DNA of 64,000 bases, taken from NCBI RefSeq assembly GCF_041734735.1, contig NC_134883.1:19145247-19209246 (forward strand), read 5' to 3'. Positions 1 to 12,521 of the stretch are shown here, one piece after another; position 1 is the first letter of the stretch; each line of letters opens with the position of its first letter. Origin of the DNA: Babylonia areolata. Lineage: Eukaryota; Mollusca; Gastropoda; Neogastropoda; Buccinidae. The notes under the pieces were generated by a model that did not search any database, had not been told where the DNA came from, and saw only the letters and a program-made list of their open reading frames with translations. The position numbers and the translations under genes are program-made.

Positions 1-2
1 TT

Positions 3-206
3 TGGTTTCCGGTCCCCGGGCCCAACCTCAGCAAGCTGACCCTGAGGATGTTTTGCCGGTGGGTCGTTCAGTTCCACTCTCCCCCTGGTGCCGTGACCAG
101 TCAGGCCGCCCCTGGCCGTCCGGGGGGACTTCCTTATCTGAGGGCCACGTCACAGCCTGATGATACACCGTGTTTGCCACGGCCTGGGTTTAACAAGGGG
201 CGATAA
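3..206 (+). CDS. Possible 3' end of a coding gene cut by the window edge
   Basis: An open frame runs from the left edge (third base) to TAA at 204-206, about 67 codons, containing LSKLTLRMFCRWVVQFHS. The GC content is clearly higher than in the following sequence and an AATAAA lies 118 bp after the stop. A second frame (from base 2) is also open for about 52 codons, which weakens the case. I recognise no family. It could equally be chance in GC-rich DNA. Confidence 0.25.
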   Translation, partial: WFPVPGPNLSKLTLRMFCRWVVQFHSPPGAVTSQAAPGRPGGLPYLRATSQPDDTPCLPRPGFNKGR

Positions 207-2100
207 CTACAGTGTAAGGCACAGATGGTTGTACGGGTTAACGTCCGTGCACGGGAAGTACGTGTGGTTGACGATAGCAGAGGACATCGCCACGGACTTA
301 AATAGAATTTAAGATAAATGAACAAATAAATGAATAAGATACAGAAAAAATCTTAATGCTGTGGGACATCATAATGTTCTTTCTTTCTTCGGTCACCAAA
401 GCACCGTGTCTGTCTATTTCATGGGATTTTTGACATGTGGTGAAACAAATACGTCTGTAGTGGAAAAGGGGGAAAGAACGAAAACCAGTCTCTGGAGTCT
501 GACAATTCGTGCAGTCTTAAAGAGTGATTGGTGAAATTTGTTTTGAATCATAGCCTTCATACGTAATACATGACTGTGCTGTGTACGTCAGTAGATATGC
601 CGCGCACGCAGACATGAGCACGCGTGCGTATGTGTTTGTGTGTATGAGTGTATGTGTTCGCACGTGTGTACGTGTATGTGGCTGGATTTGAGCACGTGCT
701 CACAGTTCTGATTGAAGTCATAAACCGCACTGCGGCCGTCCACGATGACATGTGGTGAGGGGAGAGGTGGTGGTGTGGAGAGACAGTATGATAGTCATGT
801 CCGACAAAGACAGTTGGGACAGCAGACGAGGCAGCTGCTGTCCTGGATACTTGGGCGAGAGTTTGATTATGTTGGGGAATGCCTTGTCCAAGTTACATCC
901 CCACTCATGAGGGTTTTAGGACAGTGAGTGTTGGGATGGTTCCCTAAGGCCAGCTAGCCCCAAAGGCTGCAGCACTGAGAATCAGACAAACTGCATCCTA
1001 GTCTGAAGGTCATGGTCCTTCACAAAAGACGTAGCTGCAGTTGACTTCCCAGTACAGTGGAGAAACCATTGATCACACAGCTCTCACTTTGCAGCTGACC
1101 CAGCTGTCAGCTGAAGCCAGTCTCAGCTGTAAGCCGAGCGTTGAGTGTGGGTGTGGGGAGAAACCACGTAAACAAAACGTCAGTGGTCCGTAATGAAAAG
1201 CTGTCCGATAAAAAAACACACAAATAACTCTCTTTTAAAGCGTCTGTCAAAGGCCTCTCTCAGCCGACAAACGTCGGGGAGCACATGTGAGAATCGTGAA
1301 CCAATCTTTATGGCCAAGGGTGTGGAGTGAACGAAAGTGCTGCTTCCCGCCTCTGTTCTCTCTCTCTTTGACTCACTCTCTCTCTTTCCGTCTGTCTGTC
1401 GGTCTCTGTGCATATACGTGCTTTCCTTTAAATGTGTAGTGTACGTCCGTGCGCGCGTGCTTGCGTGGTGTATGCTTAGCCTGTTGACATAAAAACCGGG
1501 TACCTGCCTTATCAGCGACACTTCAGATCTGTTATCATTACCTCAGAGTTGGAGAGATAGGAGAGGAGGCGAATTAAAAACACCAGCTTCATCTTCGCCA
1601 GCTACTAGCGCCGTTTACCCCCACCCCACACCCCCATCCACACCCACTCCCCTATGATGTAATGAGGAGACGCTGATTAGAACTGACGTCAGATCTGCAT
1701 CCGTGATTATGGTCTGATAACACACCTTGGAGATCCTGCCAAACTGCTGGGGTGAACTGTCCGCCAGTGCAGTTCAGGATGGAGCCGTGATTTGTTTATA
1801 AAAAAAACAATCTTATTTTGCCACCCATCCCCACCTCCCTTCCCTTCTTTGGGTTTTTCCTTGTCTCTCTCTCTCTCTGTCTGTCTGTGCGTGCACACAA
1901 AAGCCTATTCATGTATTCCCTTCACAGTCCTTCACTCACACGTGCACATCAAACCGTGATAACAACTTTCACATCCTGCTGTCTGTGGCACGACAGAGAT
2001 CCCCGCTCCACTCTGTCTCTCTCTGTCTCTCTCCGTCTCTCTCTCTCTTCCCACTCACCCTCTCAAACTCTGTCTGTCTGTCTCTTCCTCACTGTCTCAC
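207..2100. other. No gene seen; CA/TG-rich and pyrimidine-rich patches
   Basis: Frames are short and unrelated to any family I know. 595-690 is imperfect TG/CG-rich sequence. 1340-1410 and 1855-2105 are TC-rich, with TCTCTCTC and CTGTCTGT runs on the plus strand. 1610-1655 is C-rich. Confidence 0.6.
325..330 (+). promoter_or_regulatory. Candidate poly(A) signal AATAAA
   Basis: AATAAA on the plus strand within an A-rich patch, 118 bp after the stop of the possible edge gene. It is meaningful only if that gene is real. Confidence 0.2.
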
Positions 2101-2114
2101 TCACTCTCTTGCCC

Positions 2115-2117
<3 letters not shown>

Positions 2118-2156
<39 letters not shown>

Positions 2157-2216
2157 CGTGCGTGTGCGTGCGTGCGTGAGTGAGTGTGTGCGCGCGCGCG
2201 CGTGTGTATGTGTGTG
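2118..2216. repeat. (TG)n microsatellite with (CG) interruptions
   Basis: About 100 bp of alternating purine-pyrimidine: TG repeats, then TGCG, then a CGCGCGCGCG core near 2191-2201, then TG again. Such sequence can adopt Z-DNA. Confidence 0.9.
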
Positions 2217-2316
2217 TGCACGGCCTCCATGCCGGACACCCAGTGCACGGTGTCAGACGGGGGACACCTGCATGCACAGTCAGTCAGCACGGCCACGTGC
2301 GTCTTGTAGTGCCACA

Positions 2317-4955
2317 CACACCTGCATCCACATCCCCCCTCCAACGCCCACACACACATCCCCTCTCCAACACCACCTCCTTCCCCCTTCACACACACAT
2401 CCTCGCTCCAACACCCACACACACCTACACCCACTCCAACACCCACACACAAACTCACATCCTCCCACACAAACACACCCACATCCCCCCTCCCCCCATA
2501 CACACATATATCCCCCTCCAACACCCACTCACACATATCCCCCCTCCAACACCCACATCCTCCCTCCAACACCCACATCCCCCTCCAACACCCACACGCA
2601 CCCACATCCCCCCTCCAACACCCACACCCACCCACATCCCCCCTCCAACACCCACACAAAAACACACCCACATCCCCCTCCAACACCCACACCCACCCAC
2701 ATCCCCCCTCCAGCACCCACACACACCCACATCACCCTCCAACACCCACACACAAACACATCCCCCTCCAACACCCACACCCACCTACATCCCCCCTCCA
2801 ACACCCACACACACCCACATCACCCTCCAACAACCACACACACCCACATCACCCTCCAACACCCACACACACCCACATCACCCTCCAACAACCACACACA
2901 AACACACCCACATCCCCCTCCAACATCCATACCCACCAACATTCCCCCTCCAACACCCACACTCGCACACACCCACATCCCCCCTTCAACACACACACCC
3001 AAACACACCCACATCCTCAGTCCAACACCCACACACAAACCAAACACATCCCCCCCCCTCCAACACCCACACACAAACACACCCACATCCCCCCTCCAAC
3101 ACCAACACACAAACACACCCACATCCCCCCTCCAACACCTACACACAAACACACCCACATCTCCCCTCCAACACCCACACACAAACACACCCACATCCCC
3201 CCTCGAACACCAACACCCACACATATCCACCCACCTCCAACACCCACACAAAAACACATCCACATCCCCCCTCCAACACACACACATTAACACATCCACA
3301 TCCCCCTCCAACACCAACATACACACATCACAACCCCCCTCCAACACCAACACCCACACATACATCCCCCTCCAACACAAACACCCACATCCCCACCCCC
3401 TCCAACACCAACATACACACATCCCCACCCCCCTCCAACACCAACACTCATCCCCACCCCCCTCCAACACCCACACATCCCCACCCCGCTCCAACACCAA
3501 CACCCACACATCCCCAACCCCCTCCAGCAGCAACACCCACACATACCAACCCCCCTCCAACACCAACACTCACCCCCCCAAACACCCACACATCTCCACC
3601 CCCCTCCAACACCAACACCCCGTCCAACACCAACACCCACACATCCCCAACCCCCTCCAACAGCAACACCCACACATACCCACCCCCCTCCAACACCAAC
3701 ACTCACCCTCTCCCCAACACCCACACATCTCCACCCCCCTCCAACACCAACACCCACACATCTCCACCCCCCTCCAACACCACCACCAACACATCCCCAC
3801 CCCCCCCCTCCAACACCAACACCCACACATCCCCACCCCCTCTAACACCAACACACACATCTCCACCCCCCTCCAACACCAACACACACATTCCCACACC
3901 CCTCCAACACCAACACACCTCCCCACCCCCTCCAACACCAACACACACATTCCCACACCCCTCCAACACCAACACCTCCCCACCCCCCTCAAACACCAAC
4001 ACACATCCCCACCCCCTTCCAACACCAACACCCACACATCTCCACCCTCCTCCAACACCAACGCTCATCCCCACCCCCTCCAACACCAACACTCATCCCC
4101 ACCCCCTCCAACACCAACACTCATCCCCACCCCCTCCAAAACCAACACCGACACACATCCCCACCCCCCTCCAACACCAACACATATCCCCACCCCCCTC
4201 CAACACCAACACACCTCCCCACCCCCCTCCAACACCAACACACATCCCCACCCCCCCTCCAACACCAACACACATCCCCTCTCCAACACCAACACACATC
4301 CCCACCCCCTCCAACACCAACACCCACACCCCCTCCAACACCAACACCCACACATCCCCACCCCCTTCCAACACCAACACCCACACATCCCCACCCTCCT
4401 CCAACACCAACACTCATCCCCACCCCCTCCAACACCAACACACATCCCCACCCCCTCCAACACCAACACTCATCCCCACCCCCTCCAACACCAACACCGA
4501 CACACATCCCCACCACCCTCCAACACCAACACACATCCCCACCCCCCTCAAACACCAACACACATCCCCACCCCCCTCAAACACCAACACCAACACATAT
4601 CCTCACCCCCTCCAACACCAACACACATCCCCACCCCCTCCAACACCAACACACACATCTCCACCCCCCTCCCCAACACACACATCCCCACCCCCCTCCA
4701 ACACCAACACACACATCTCCACCCCCCTCCCCAACACACACATCCCCACCCCCTCCAACACCAACACACACATCTCCACCCCCCTCCAACACCAACACAC
4801 ACATCCCCACCCCCTCCAACACCAACACATACATCTCCACCCCCCTCCAACACCAACACACACATCCCCACCCCCCTCCAATACCAACACACATCTCCAC
4901 CCCCTTCCAACACCCATGCAAACAACTCCACCCCCTCCAACACCCACACACTCCT
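2317..4955. repeat. Long C-rich minisatellite, 2.6 kb
   Basis: Irregular units of about 22-32 bp built around CCCCTCCAACACCAACAC and ACACATCCCCAC. The left part uses AACACCCACAC, the part after about 3300 uses AACACCAACAC. The plus strand has almost no G or stop codons, so two plus frames stay open for about 940 codons and several minus frames for 100-250 codons. The minus strand carries repeated GGGG runs. I read this as non-coding. Confidence 0.95.
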
Positions 4956-5100
4956 GTGTCAGCCCTGTCACTGAGGGATTGAAATATCACACGAGCACGT
5001 GATCTTCGGTCATTTCAGGCCGCACGGCGGGGGTAACAGAAACTTAATACAGTGGGCTGTGTGCGCCCTCTTCACTGTCTGTCTGGCTGTCTGTCTCACA

Positions 5101-5102
<2 letters not shown>

Positions 5103-5144
<42 letters not shown>
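5103..5144. repeat. (TG)21 microsatellite
   Basis: Uninterrupted TG dinucleotides. The rest of 4956-5440 is unique AT-rich sequence with no gene seen. Confidence 0.95.
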
Positions 5145-5146
<2 letters not shown>

Positions 5147-5439
5147 CACAGACAGACGCGAAAGATCGGCATGCCAGCAGGCATAATTGTGCACACACAG
5201 ACATAGTTATTTTGAAATTGTATCTCACTGTCTCTTTATATGTCTAAGCCTCTGTCTGTCAGTTATCTTCAGTTGAACGTCTATTCGCTTTTAGTGTTTT
5301 TAGACGGAAAGGAGTAAAGTGGTGGATAAAGGAAAGGGAATGCATGTGAATATTAGTGTACAAAAGTGTTCATGTTATGTATCAGAGGAAAAGTATATTA
5401 TAAGAAATTAAAGTCTAAAGAGATTGTGGTGTGTATTAA

Positions 5440-5810
5440 ATGAGGTGTAACGGGAAGGAGAATAATTATGTACATGCATATCAACAAGTATTAACTTACA
5501 ACAATGTAAATATAAATAACGACATTAATTATAATGCATCAAAGGATACCAACTGGACTGGAGTTTAAAATTTCCGAAAACATTCTAAGCAATGAATAAT
5601 CATTCAAAATCTTTTCAGTGGCTAATGAAATATTGGAAGAAAAGTCATCAACTACATCTTTTGGAATTAACGGTCTTATGCTTGGGCAATGAATGAGTAG
5701 ATGGCTTACAGTTATTTGTTTACCGCATATACATCTTATATTTTTAGACAATTTTGAACGAAAGGCATTTAAACGAATTCTATACATTAGATTCGTATTT
5801 TGTCTTGTAT
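5440..5810 (-). mobile_element. LINE fragment: end of pol ORF (RNase H region) and 3' tail
   Basis: Read leftwards from about 5800, the minus strand encodes YRIRLNAFRSKLSKN, CICGKQITVSHLLIHCPS and about 45 further residues to a stop at 5539. The pattern 'RLN/RLG...C-C-x...HLLIHC' is typical of the C-terminal end of Jockey- or I-type LINE polymerases after RNase H. AT-rich sequence follows as a likely 3' UTR. The reverse transcriptase and endonuclease are absent, so this is a 5'-truncated dead copy. The upstream break lies at a CTGT microsatellite near 5805. The clade is not fixed. Confidence 0.55.
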
Positions 5811-6946
5811 GTCTGTCTGTCAGTCTGCCCGCCTGCCTGTCTCTCTTCTTAGTTCTTCTCACTGGGCGCAGGTTAGAAACTAGGTCACAGTGACCTCATT
5901 TCGGCCGGAAACATCCCGGAAAACGATCTTCAGCTGGCAAAACCACCACGACCCGTCAGATCCCTGCTGGCAGCCCCACAACACGCACAACAAAACATAA
6001 CTTTTTTTTAGCCACTGGGGGTAAGCAGATATCGTGACCGTTGGTACGTTGAACGGATGATGATGACTACCACCCAATTCCTTTGGGAACATTGCTGTCT
6101 GCCGTGTTTGTGTGTACAGAAGGTGGGGCTGACGTCACAGTGACCGACTTGGTTTTGTCTGAACGGTCAGAAACATGATGCCTCTCTTTGTGGCGGTGTT
6201 TCTCTGTGGGGTGGGGGGTGGGTATGGGGGCTATGGGAGTGGGGGTGTGGGTGAGAAATATGTCAATCGATTTTATTTCTTTCTGCTCATGCTGCGCATA
6301 AATTACACTGGGTACCCCTTGTAACTTGAAGAATGATGAGGTTTTTATTCTTCTTCTTTTATTTACGTCACAGTTTTTATTTCGTCTTTGTTGTATATAT
6401 TACGTCATGTTCGTGACTCCGCTGTCCCAACTCCTTCGGTGTCCCATTTCCCATCCCTTGCTTATTTCATGGTGTCGTGAGGGCTCGTTTGTGTGTGCGT
6501 TAGCAGAATGTGTGGTGAGAGAGAGACAGAGACAGAGCGAGAGAGAGAAGTTGTTCATTGTACCGTTAGAACCTGCGACCAAAAGAAATGATTTTTTTTT
6601 AATCCCACTGACAAGCTGATGATGCGTACCTTAGGTGAAGAATTACACTGGCCTATCTAGTCACGCTGGATTCTTCAAAACAATGTCTGTGCTTCAGCTG
6701 AGCAGCAGTGACTCCTGTGTCTCGTTATCACGCTGCCGAATTCCGTCACAGCGTGAAACCTGCTCCCCCAATATGAGAAAAGTGGACGGGAACTGGGGAT
6801 AAATGCCACTCCTGAACTGGGAGTGGAGATATCGTCTGCATGACAGAAAGGTGTTTTTAGGTGACACCAACAGTCTGTGGCTGTGCCATTCACTGGGAGT
6901 GAGAAATGGAAGATGGGTGATTCGGAGCATGCCTTGGGGAAACTCC
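5811..6946. other. No gene seen
   Basis: Mixed sequence with a G-rich patch at 6206-6255, a (GA)n patch at 6518-6548 and short frames without family similarity. Confidence 0.55.
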
Positions 6947-7042
6947 CAAAACACTGTACTCTACACAGAACCCCAAAACACTGTACTCTACACAGAACCT
7001 TAAAACACTGTACTCTACACAGAACCCCAAAACACTGTACTC
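6947..7042. repeat. 27-bp tandem repeat, about 4 copies
   Basis: Core ACACTGTACTCTACACAG separated by GAACCCCAAA or GAACCTTAAA. The last copy is broken in the middle. Confidence 0.9.
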
Positions 7043-7147
7043 TGACTCACAAAGCCATCCTCCAAGTGAGAAGGCCATCCTTGGCACAGTGACCTATAAA
7101 ACCGAACACTCAACTTCCATTCTGAATACCTTTGTGTGCGGTTTTGC

Positions 7148-8690
7148 CATAACCCATACATCACTGAGCAACTTAACAACAAGATGGATGTTTTGACCCA
7201 TACATCACTGTGCAACATAGCAACAAGATGTATGTCATGACCCATACATCACTAGCAACATAGCAGGAAGATGTATGTCATGACCCATACATCACTGAGC
7301 AACATAGCAACAAGAAGTATGTCACGACCCATACATCACTGAGCAACATAGCAACAAGAAGTATGTCATGACCCATGCATCACTGAGCAACATAACAACA
7401 AGATGGATGTCATGACCCATACATCACTGAGCAACATAACAAGATGGATGTCATGACCCATACATCACTGAGCAACATAACAACAAGATGGATGTCATGA
7501 CCCATACATCACTGAGCAACATAACAAGATGTATGTTTTGACCCATACATCACTGAGCACCAAAGCAACAAGATGTATGTCATGACCCATACTACATCAC
7601 TGAGCAACATAAGATGGATGTCTTGACTCATACATCACTGAGCAACATATCAACAAGATGGATGTCATGACCCATGTATCACTGAGCAACATATCAACAA
7701 GATGGATGTATTGTCTCATACATCACTGAGCAACATAGCAGCAAGATGTATGTCTTGACCCATACATCACTGAGCAACATAGCAGCAAGATGTATGTCTT
7801 GACCCAGACGTCACTGAGCAACAAGAAGTATGCCATGACCCATACTACATCACTGAGCACCAAAGCAACAAGATGTATGTCATGACCCATACTACATCAC
7901 TGAGCAACAAAGCAACAAGAGGTATGTCATGAAGTATGTCACGACCCATACATCACTGAGCAACATAGCAACAAGATGTATGTCATGACCCATGCATCAC
8001 TGAGCAACATAACAACAAGATGGATGTCATGACCCATACATCACTGAGCAACATAGCAACAAGAAGTATGTCATGACCCATACATCACTGAGCAACATAG
8101 CAGGAAGATGTATGTCTTGACCCATACATCACTGAGCAACATAGCAACAAGATGTATGTCTTGACCCATACATCACTGAGCAACATAGCAACAAGAAGTA
8201 TGTCATGACCCACACATCACTGAGTAACATAGCAACAAGAAGTATGTCATGACCCATACATCACTGAGTAACATAGCAACAAGAAGCATGTCATGACGCA
8301 CACAACACTGAGCAACATAGCAACAAGATGTATGTCTTGACCCATACGTCACTGAGCAACATAGCAACAAGAAGTATGTCGTGACCCATACATCACTGAG
8401 CAACATAGCAACAAAAAGTATGTCTTGACCCATGTATCACTGAGCAACATAGCAACAAGATGTATCTCTTGACCCATACATCACTGAGCAACATAGCAGC
8501 AAGATGTATGTCTTGACCCAGACGTCACTTAGCAACAAGAAGTATGTCATGACCCATACTACATCACTGAGCAACAAAACAACAAGAGGTATGTCATGAA
8601 GTATGTCATGACCCATACATCACTGAGCAACATAGCAACAAGAAGTATGTCATGACCCATGTATCACTGAGCAACATAGCAACATGTTTT
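7148..8690. repeat. 44-bp minisatellite, about 35 copies
   Basis: Core CATACATCACTGAGCAAC followed by ATAGCAACAAGATGTATG and TCATGACC. Copies differ by substitutions and small indels (ACATAACAAGATGG, ATACTACATC). There is no unique spacer between copies. No gene seen. Confidence 0.95.
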
Positions 8691-8836
8691 GACCTGAAAC
8701 AGGCATACACGATCAACTTTGTGTAAACAAAAACAAAGTAAATGAAGAAGTAAAAACACCCTCACACCATCTGTCACGGCTTCGTGTGCAACTCTTTTCC
8801 TTCCCTTCTACCCCTTTCTCCTCCCCCCCTGCCCCC

Positions 8837-8867
<31 letters not shown>

Positions 8868-10020
8868 ACACCTCCCCTCTCTCTCTCCCTCCTCCCCCCT
8901 CTCTCTCCATCTCTCTCTTTCACCTCCCTCTCTCCTTCGTGCGTATGCACGTGCATATCTGGGGATATGTGTATGGTATGTCCCTTCTCTTGAACATTTT
9001 TTTAAACTCTGAGTGAGCTCAGGAACTTAGGTAGTTAGGAGAGAAAGATTCCCCTGGGCTGTTGGTGCCGAGCTTTGAGGAGAGACGGGTGGCCGTTCCA
9101 GCGTGTGTGCTGATGGGTGCCGTCGGTGAAGTTGTGGGGCGTTTCCCTTGTCACCCCCTTCTTCAGTTTTGGTCTGTGTGGGTCTGTGTTTCACCCTGGG
9201 CCAGTGGTGTGCCTGTTTACCTGGTGACAGATTTCCCTGTTTCCCCCCCTTCCGTGCCACTGCCTTCGATGGGTCTCCAGGACAACTGTGAGACGGTCCT
9301 CGCCCCCTTTTTACCTTGTCCTTCCCAAAACTTCCTTACTCCCGCTCCCACTCCACACTTCCAGCGTACCCTTTCCCACTTTCCCATCGTCCCTCTCGAC
9401 CCGACCAGCTTCAGCCATCGAATCTGCAGGAGCCATCAGTCTTCAGCTGTCGGGAGGAGTTCAAGTCCTGGGGTGTGGGGGGTGGGGGTATTTATTTGAT
9501 TGCCTGTGCTTTGATTTGTCACGAATACATTTTTTTTTACATGACCACAGTAAAACAACGAGCTGAACTCTACTGAGTCTCTGTTTTTGTATTGTCGGGA
9601 CGTTAGCTAGTCTGGGAAGGGGTGGGGGTACATGGGCAACCCCTTACGGGTTGTGACACCATCCTGCCATTTTTGTGCTGGGGGATGTAACTTTAAGTGA
9701 TAAGATTACAATGCGATTCCTGTCAGGCTGGGGAAACTGAAAACATCAGAGTGTGCCTATCAAGTACCTGCTCAAACAGCACGACAGTCTGTTTGTGTGT
9801 GCCAGCTGTGCCTGTTACCATGCCCCCCCCCTCCCCTCCCCCCGTGCTCCGATAGCCAGGGACATAGCCGACAGCCAGGGACAAAGCCGATAAACACAAG
9901 TGCCGGTGTGTCAGGCTTCAGCTCAGGGCAAGTCGGCTGAAGTGCAGTGGTTCTGTTTGTGTTTGTCTTCTGTTGGAGTCTTTCTTTCTGTCTAGATTTA
10001 CTTCTTGATTTATTTCTCAC
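8691..10020. other. No gene seen; low-complexity patch
   Basis: 8800-8935 is poly-C, then CA, then TC-rich. 9026-9580 keeps a 145-codon plus-strand frame (9062-9499) without recognisable domains, most likely chance. A short poly-C run lies near 9823-9842. Confidence 0.55.
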
Positions 10021-10024
10021 TTTG

Positions 10025-10685
10025 CAGTCGTTTGTTCACTCACTCATTGTCTTTCCGCCTGTGTTTGTTCACTCACTGTCTCTTTCCGCCTGTCTGTGTT
10101 TGTTCACTCATTGTCTCTTTCCGCCTTTCTGTGTTTGTTCACTCACTCATTGTCTCTTTCCGCCTTTCTGTGTTTGTTCACTCATTCATTGTCTCTTTCC
10201 GCCTTTCTGTGTTTGTTCACTCACTCATTGTCTCTTTCCGCCTTTCTGTGTTTGTTCACTCACTCATTGTCTCTTTCCGCTTTTCTGTGGTTGTTCACTC
10301 ACTCACTCACTCACTGTCTCTTTCTGCCTTCCTGTGTTTGTTCACTCACTCATTGTCTCTTTCCGCCTTTCTGTGTTTGTTCACTCATTGTCTCTTTCCG
10401 CCTTTCTGTGTTTGTTCACTCACTCACTGTCTCTTTCCGCCTTTCTGTGTTTGTTCACTCATTGTCTCTTTCCGTCTTTCTGTGTTTGTTCACTCACTGT
10501 CTCTTTCCGCCTTTCTGTGTTTGTTCACTCACTCATTGTCTCTTTCCGCCTTTCTGTGTTTGTTCATTCACTCACTCACTCACTGTCTCTTTCCGCCTTT
10601 CTGTGTTTGTTCACTCATTGTCTTTTTCCTCCTTTCTGTGTTTGTTCACTCACTCATTGTCTCTTTTCACCTCTCTGTGTTCAGA
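10025..10685. repeat. 35/39-bp minisatellite, about 17 copies
   Basis: Core CTCTTTCCGCCTTTCTGTG, then TTTGTTCACTCA with one to four extra CACT. Copies differ mainly in the number of the 4-bp CTCA/CACT step. All three plus frames stay open for about 200-256 codons; I reject them as genes. Confidence 0.95.
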
Positions 10686-10689
10686 TGCC

Positions 10690-11226
10690 TCACCAACAGC
10701 GTAATCCAAGTCGCTGAGGCCTTGAGGGAAAACAAGATAAAATCAAATCAAATAGATATATGGGCAAATAAATAAATGAATAAATCAATCAACCAGGAAA
10801 TAGATAAACAAATAAAACACAAAATAAATGAATAGCCCATAGTCCCTTTAAAGTGACGGATGTGGCATCGTGTGACGGGGTGTTAGCCATGGTGACTCAC
10901 ACACAACCAGGTCAACGAGGCACAGTTAGCACTGCGCACGGCGCCATGCGACCCGAAAATGAAAGTTTGCCACAACACATCACGTCAGTCACCGGATCGG
11001 CCCTCGCCACACCCTCCTCACTCAGGTCAGCTTGTCATCCCATCGTTTGGCCATCAGTATCCCCCCCTCCCCCTTCCCTCTCTCTCTCTCGGTGTCCCTC
11101 TTTTTCTGTCGTTGTGGCCATTCCAGAGAGGAGAAGTGATGAGGGGGGATATTATCATATGTAGTTTAACTCGACGGGGTTAGGTGGTTGTTGTTTTTTA
11201 GGGTGTTGGCATTTCAGTCCTCTGAT
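10690..11226. other. A-rich tail and unique sequence, no gene seen
   Basis: 10720-10840 is A-rich with repeated AAATAAAT/AAATCAAT steps after CCTTGAGGGAAAACAAG, which looks like the 3' tail of an old retroposon. The remainder is unique sequence with a C/T patch at 11060-11110. Confidence 0.4.
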
Positions 11227-12521
11227 ACCTAATACTGCGACTACGGTGGGATGCTGTCACAAATGGTGTCAAGCAAGGCTGCGTCCTGGCTCCAACGCTG
11301 TTCAGCCTCATGTTCTCTGCAATGCTTACTGATGCCTTCAGAGATGGCGATGTTGGAATCGGCCTAAAGTACCGAACAGATGGCAAGTTGTTTAACCTCA
11401 GAAGGCTTCAAGCAAAAACGAAGGTCATGACAGACATCATCAGAGACTTTTTGTTTGCTGATGATTGTGCCCTCAACGCTGGATCTGAAGCTGACATGCA
11501 ACTCAGCGTCGACAAGTTTGCCACTGCCAGCAGGAACTTCGGCTTTACCATCAGCACGAGGAAAACTGAAGTTCTCCATCAGCCAGCCCCAGGGAAACCC
11601 TACGTTGAGCCCAACATCACAGTCAACGGTCAGAGACTCAGTGCGGTGGAGCGGTTCACATACCTTGGCAGCACACTGTCACGAAATGCGACCATCGACG
11701 ATGAAGTGAACGTCAGGATTGCAAGAGCAAGCGCAACTTTTGGTAGACTCAGTGCAAATGTCTGGAACAGAAGAGGCATTAGTCTTGAGACCAAGCTAAA
11801 GGTCTACAGAGCAGTAGTTCTCCCCACACTACTGTACACCTGCGAAACTTGGACAGTGTACCAACGACATGCCAAGAAGCTGAACTACTTCCACACAACA
11901 TGCCTCAGGAAGCTACTGAACATCAAGTGGCAAGACAGGACCCCAGACACAGAGGTGCTCGCAAAAGCCACCCTTCCCGGCATCTTCACCATCCTGATGC
12001 AGTCCCAGCTTCACTGGGCTGGACACGTGGCGCGCATGCCAGACCATCGGCTGCCCAAAAGGCTCTTCTATGGCGAGCTGCAACAAGGGAAGAGATCACA
12101 CGGAGGTCAGAAGAAGCGCTTCAGAGATACTCTGAAAGTCTCTCTGAAAGCGTTTGATATCAACCCTGACTCCTGGGAGGAATCTGCAGTGGACCGTGAC
12201 AAATGGCGCGCTGCTGTGCACAAAGGCGCCAAGTTGTGCGAGGCTAACAGGACTGCTGCAGCTGTTCAGAAGAGGCAGGCCAGAAAGTCACGGGCAAACA
12301 AGCTCCCTGACAATGATATGCCTGTCTTTGTCTGCCCCAACTGTCAGCGAACATTTCGTGCGCAGATTGGACTATTCAGCCATCTGTGCATTCACAGATA
12401 GATTCATGAGCATCCTCCCCACCCCGCCACCACCCTCCCCCCATCCGCCAGCTGGATGACAACGATGGTCATCATCGATCTCGATGGACACACCACCTAA
12501 TACTGCGACTACGGTGGGATG
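11227..12521 (+). mobile_element. 5'-truncated LINE between 27-bp direct repeats
   Basis: A 27-bp perfect direct repeat (11227-11253 and 12495-12521) flanks the element and reads as its target-site duplication. The element body, 11254-12494, begins inside the reverse-transcriptase domain and ends with a short 3' UTR (12402-12494). 5' truncation with a long target duplication is what target-primed reverse transcription produces. The tail has no poly-A; it ends with CATCATCGATCTCGATGG-like sequence. Confidence 0.85.
11254..12401 (+). CDS. LINE reverse transcriptase, C-terminal part, with terminal zinc finger
   Basis: Open without interruption from the truncation point to TAG at 12399-12401 (about 382 codons; first internal Met at 11310). 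TNGVKQGCVLAPTLFSLMFS is a reverse-transcriptase palm motif, and FLFADDCALNAGS holds the catalytic FADD. FTYLGSTLS, LYTCETWT and QLHWAGHVARMPDHRLPK are the connector and thumb motifs typical of non-LTR elements. VFVCPNCQRTFRAQIGLFSH...HR is a C2H2 finger (C-x2-C-x12-H-x4-H) at the C-terminus. There is no endonuclease because the 5' half is missing. The intact frame suggests a recent insertion. The clade is not certain. Confidence 0.88.

Noticed and set aside
2122-5002. Two overlapping frames of about 950 and 940 codons (His/Pro/Thr/Ser-rich)
   Set aside because: They follow the tandem array and its CA-rich flanks exactly, change frame without consequence and lack any domain; open frames also exist on the minus strand.
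7148-8690. CRISPR-like regular repeats of 44 bp
   Set aside because: Units follow each other directly without unique spacers, and the DNA is animal nuclear sequence.
9062-9499. 145-codon plus frame
   Set aside because: Composition is ordinary, but there is no recognisable motif, no splice-compatible neighbour and two other overlapping open frames.
10005-10775. Three parallel plus-strand frames of 200-256 codons
   Set aside because: They are the three translations of one 35/39-bp minisatellite.
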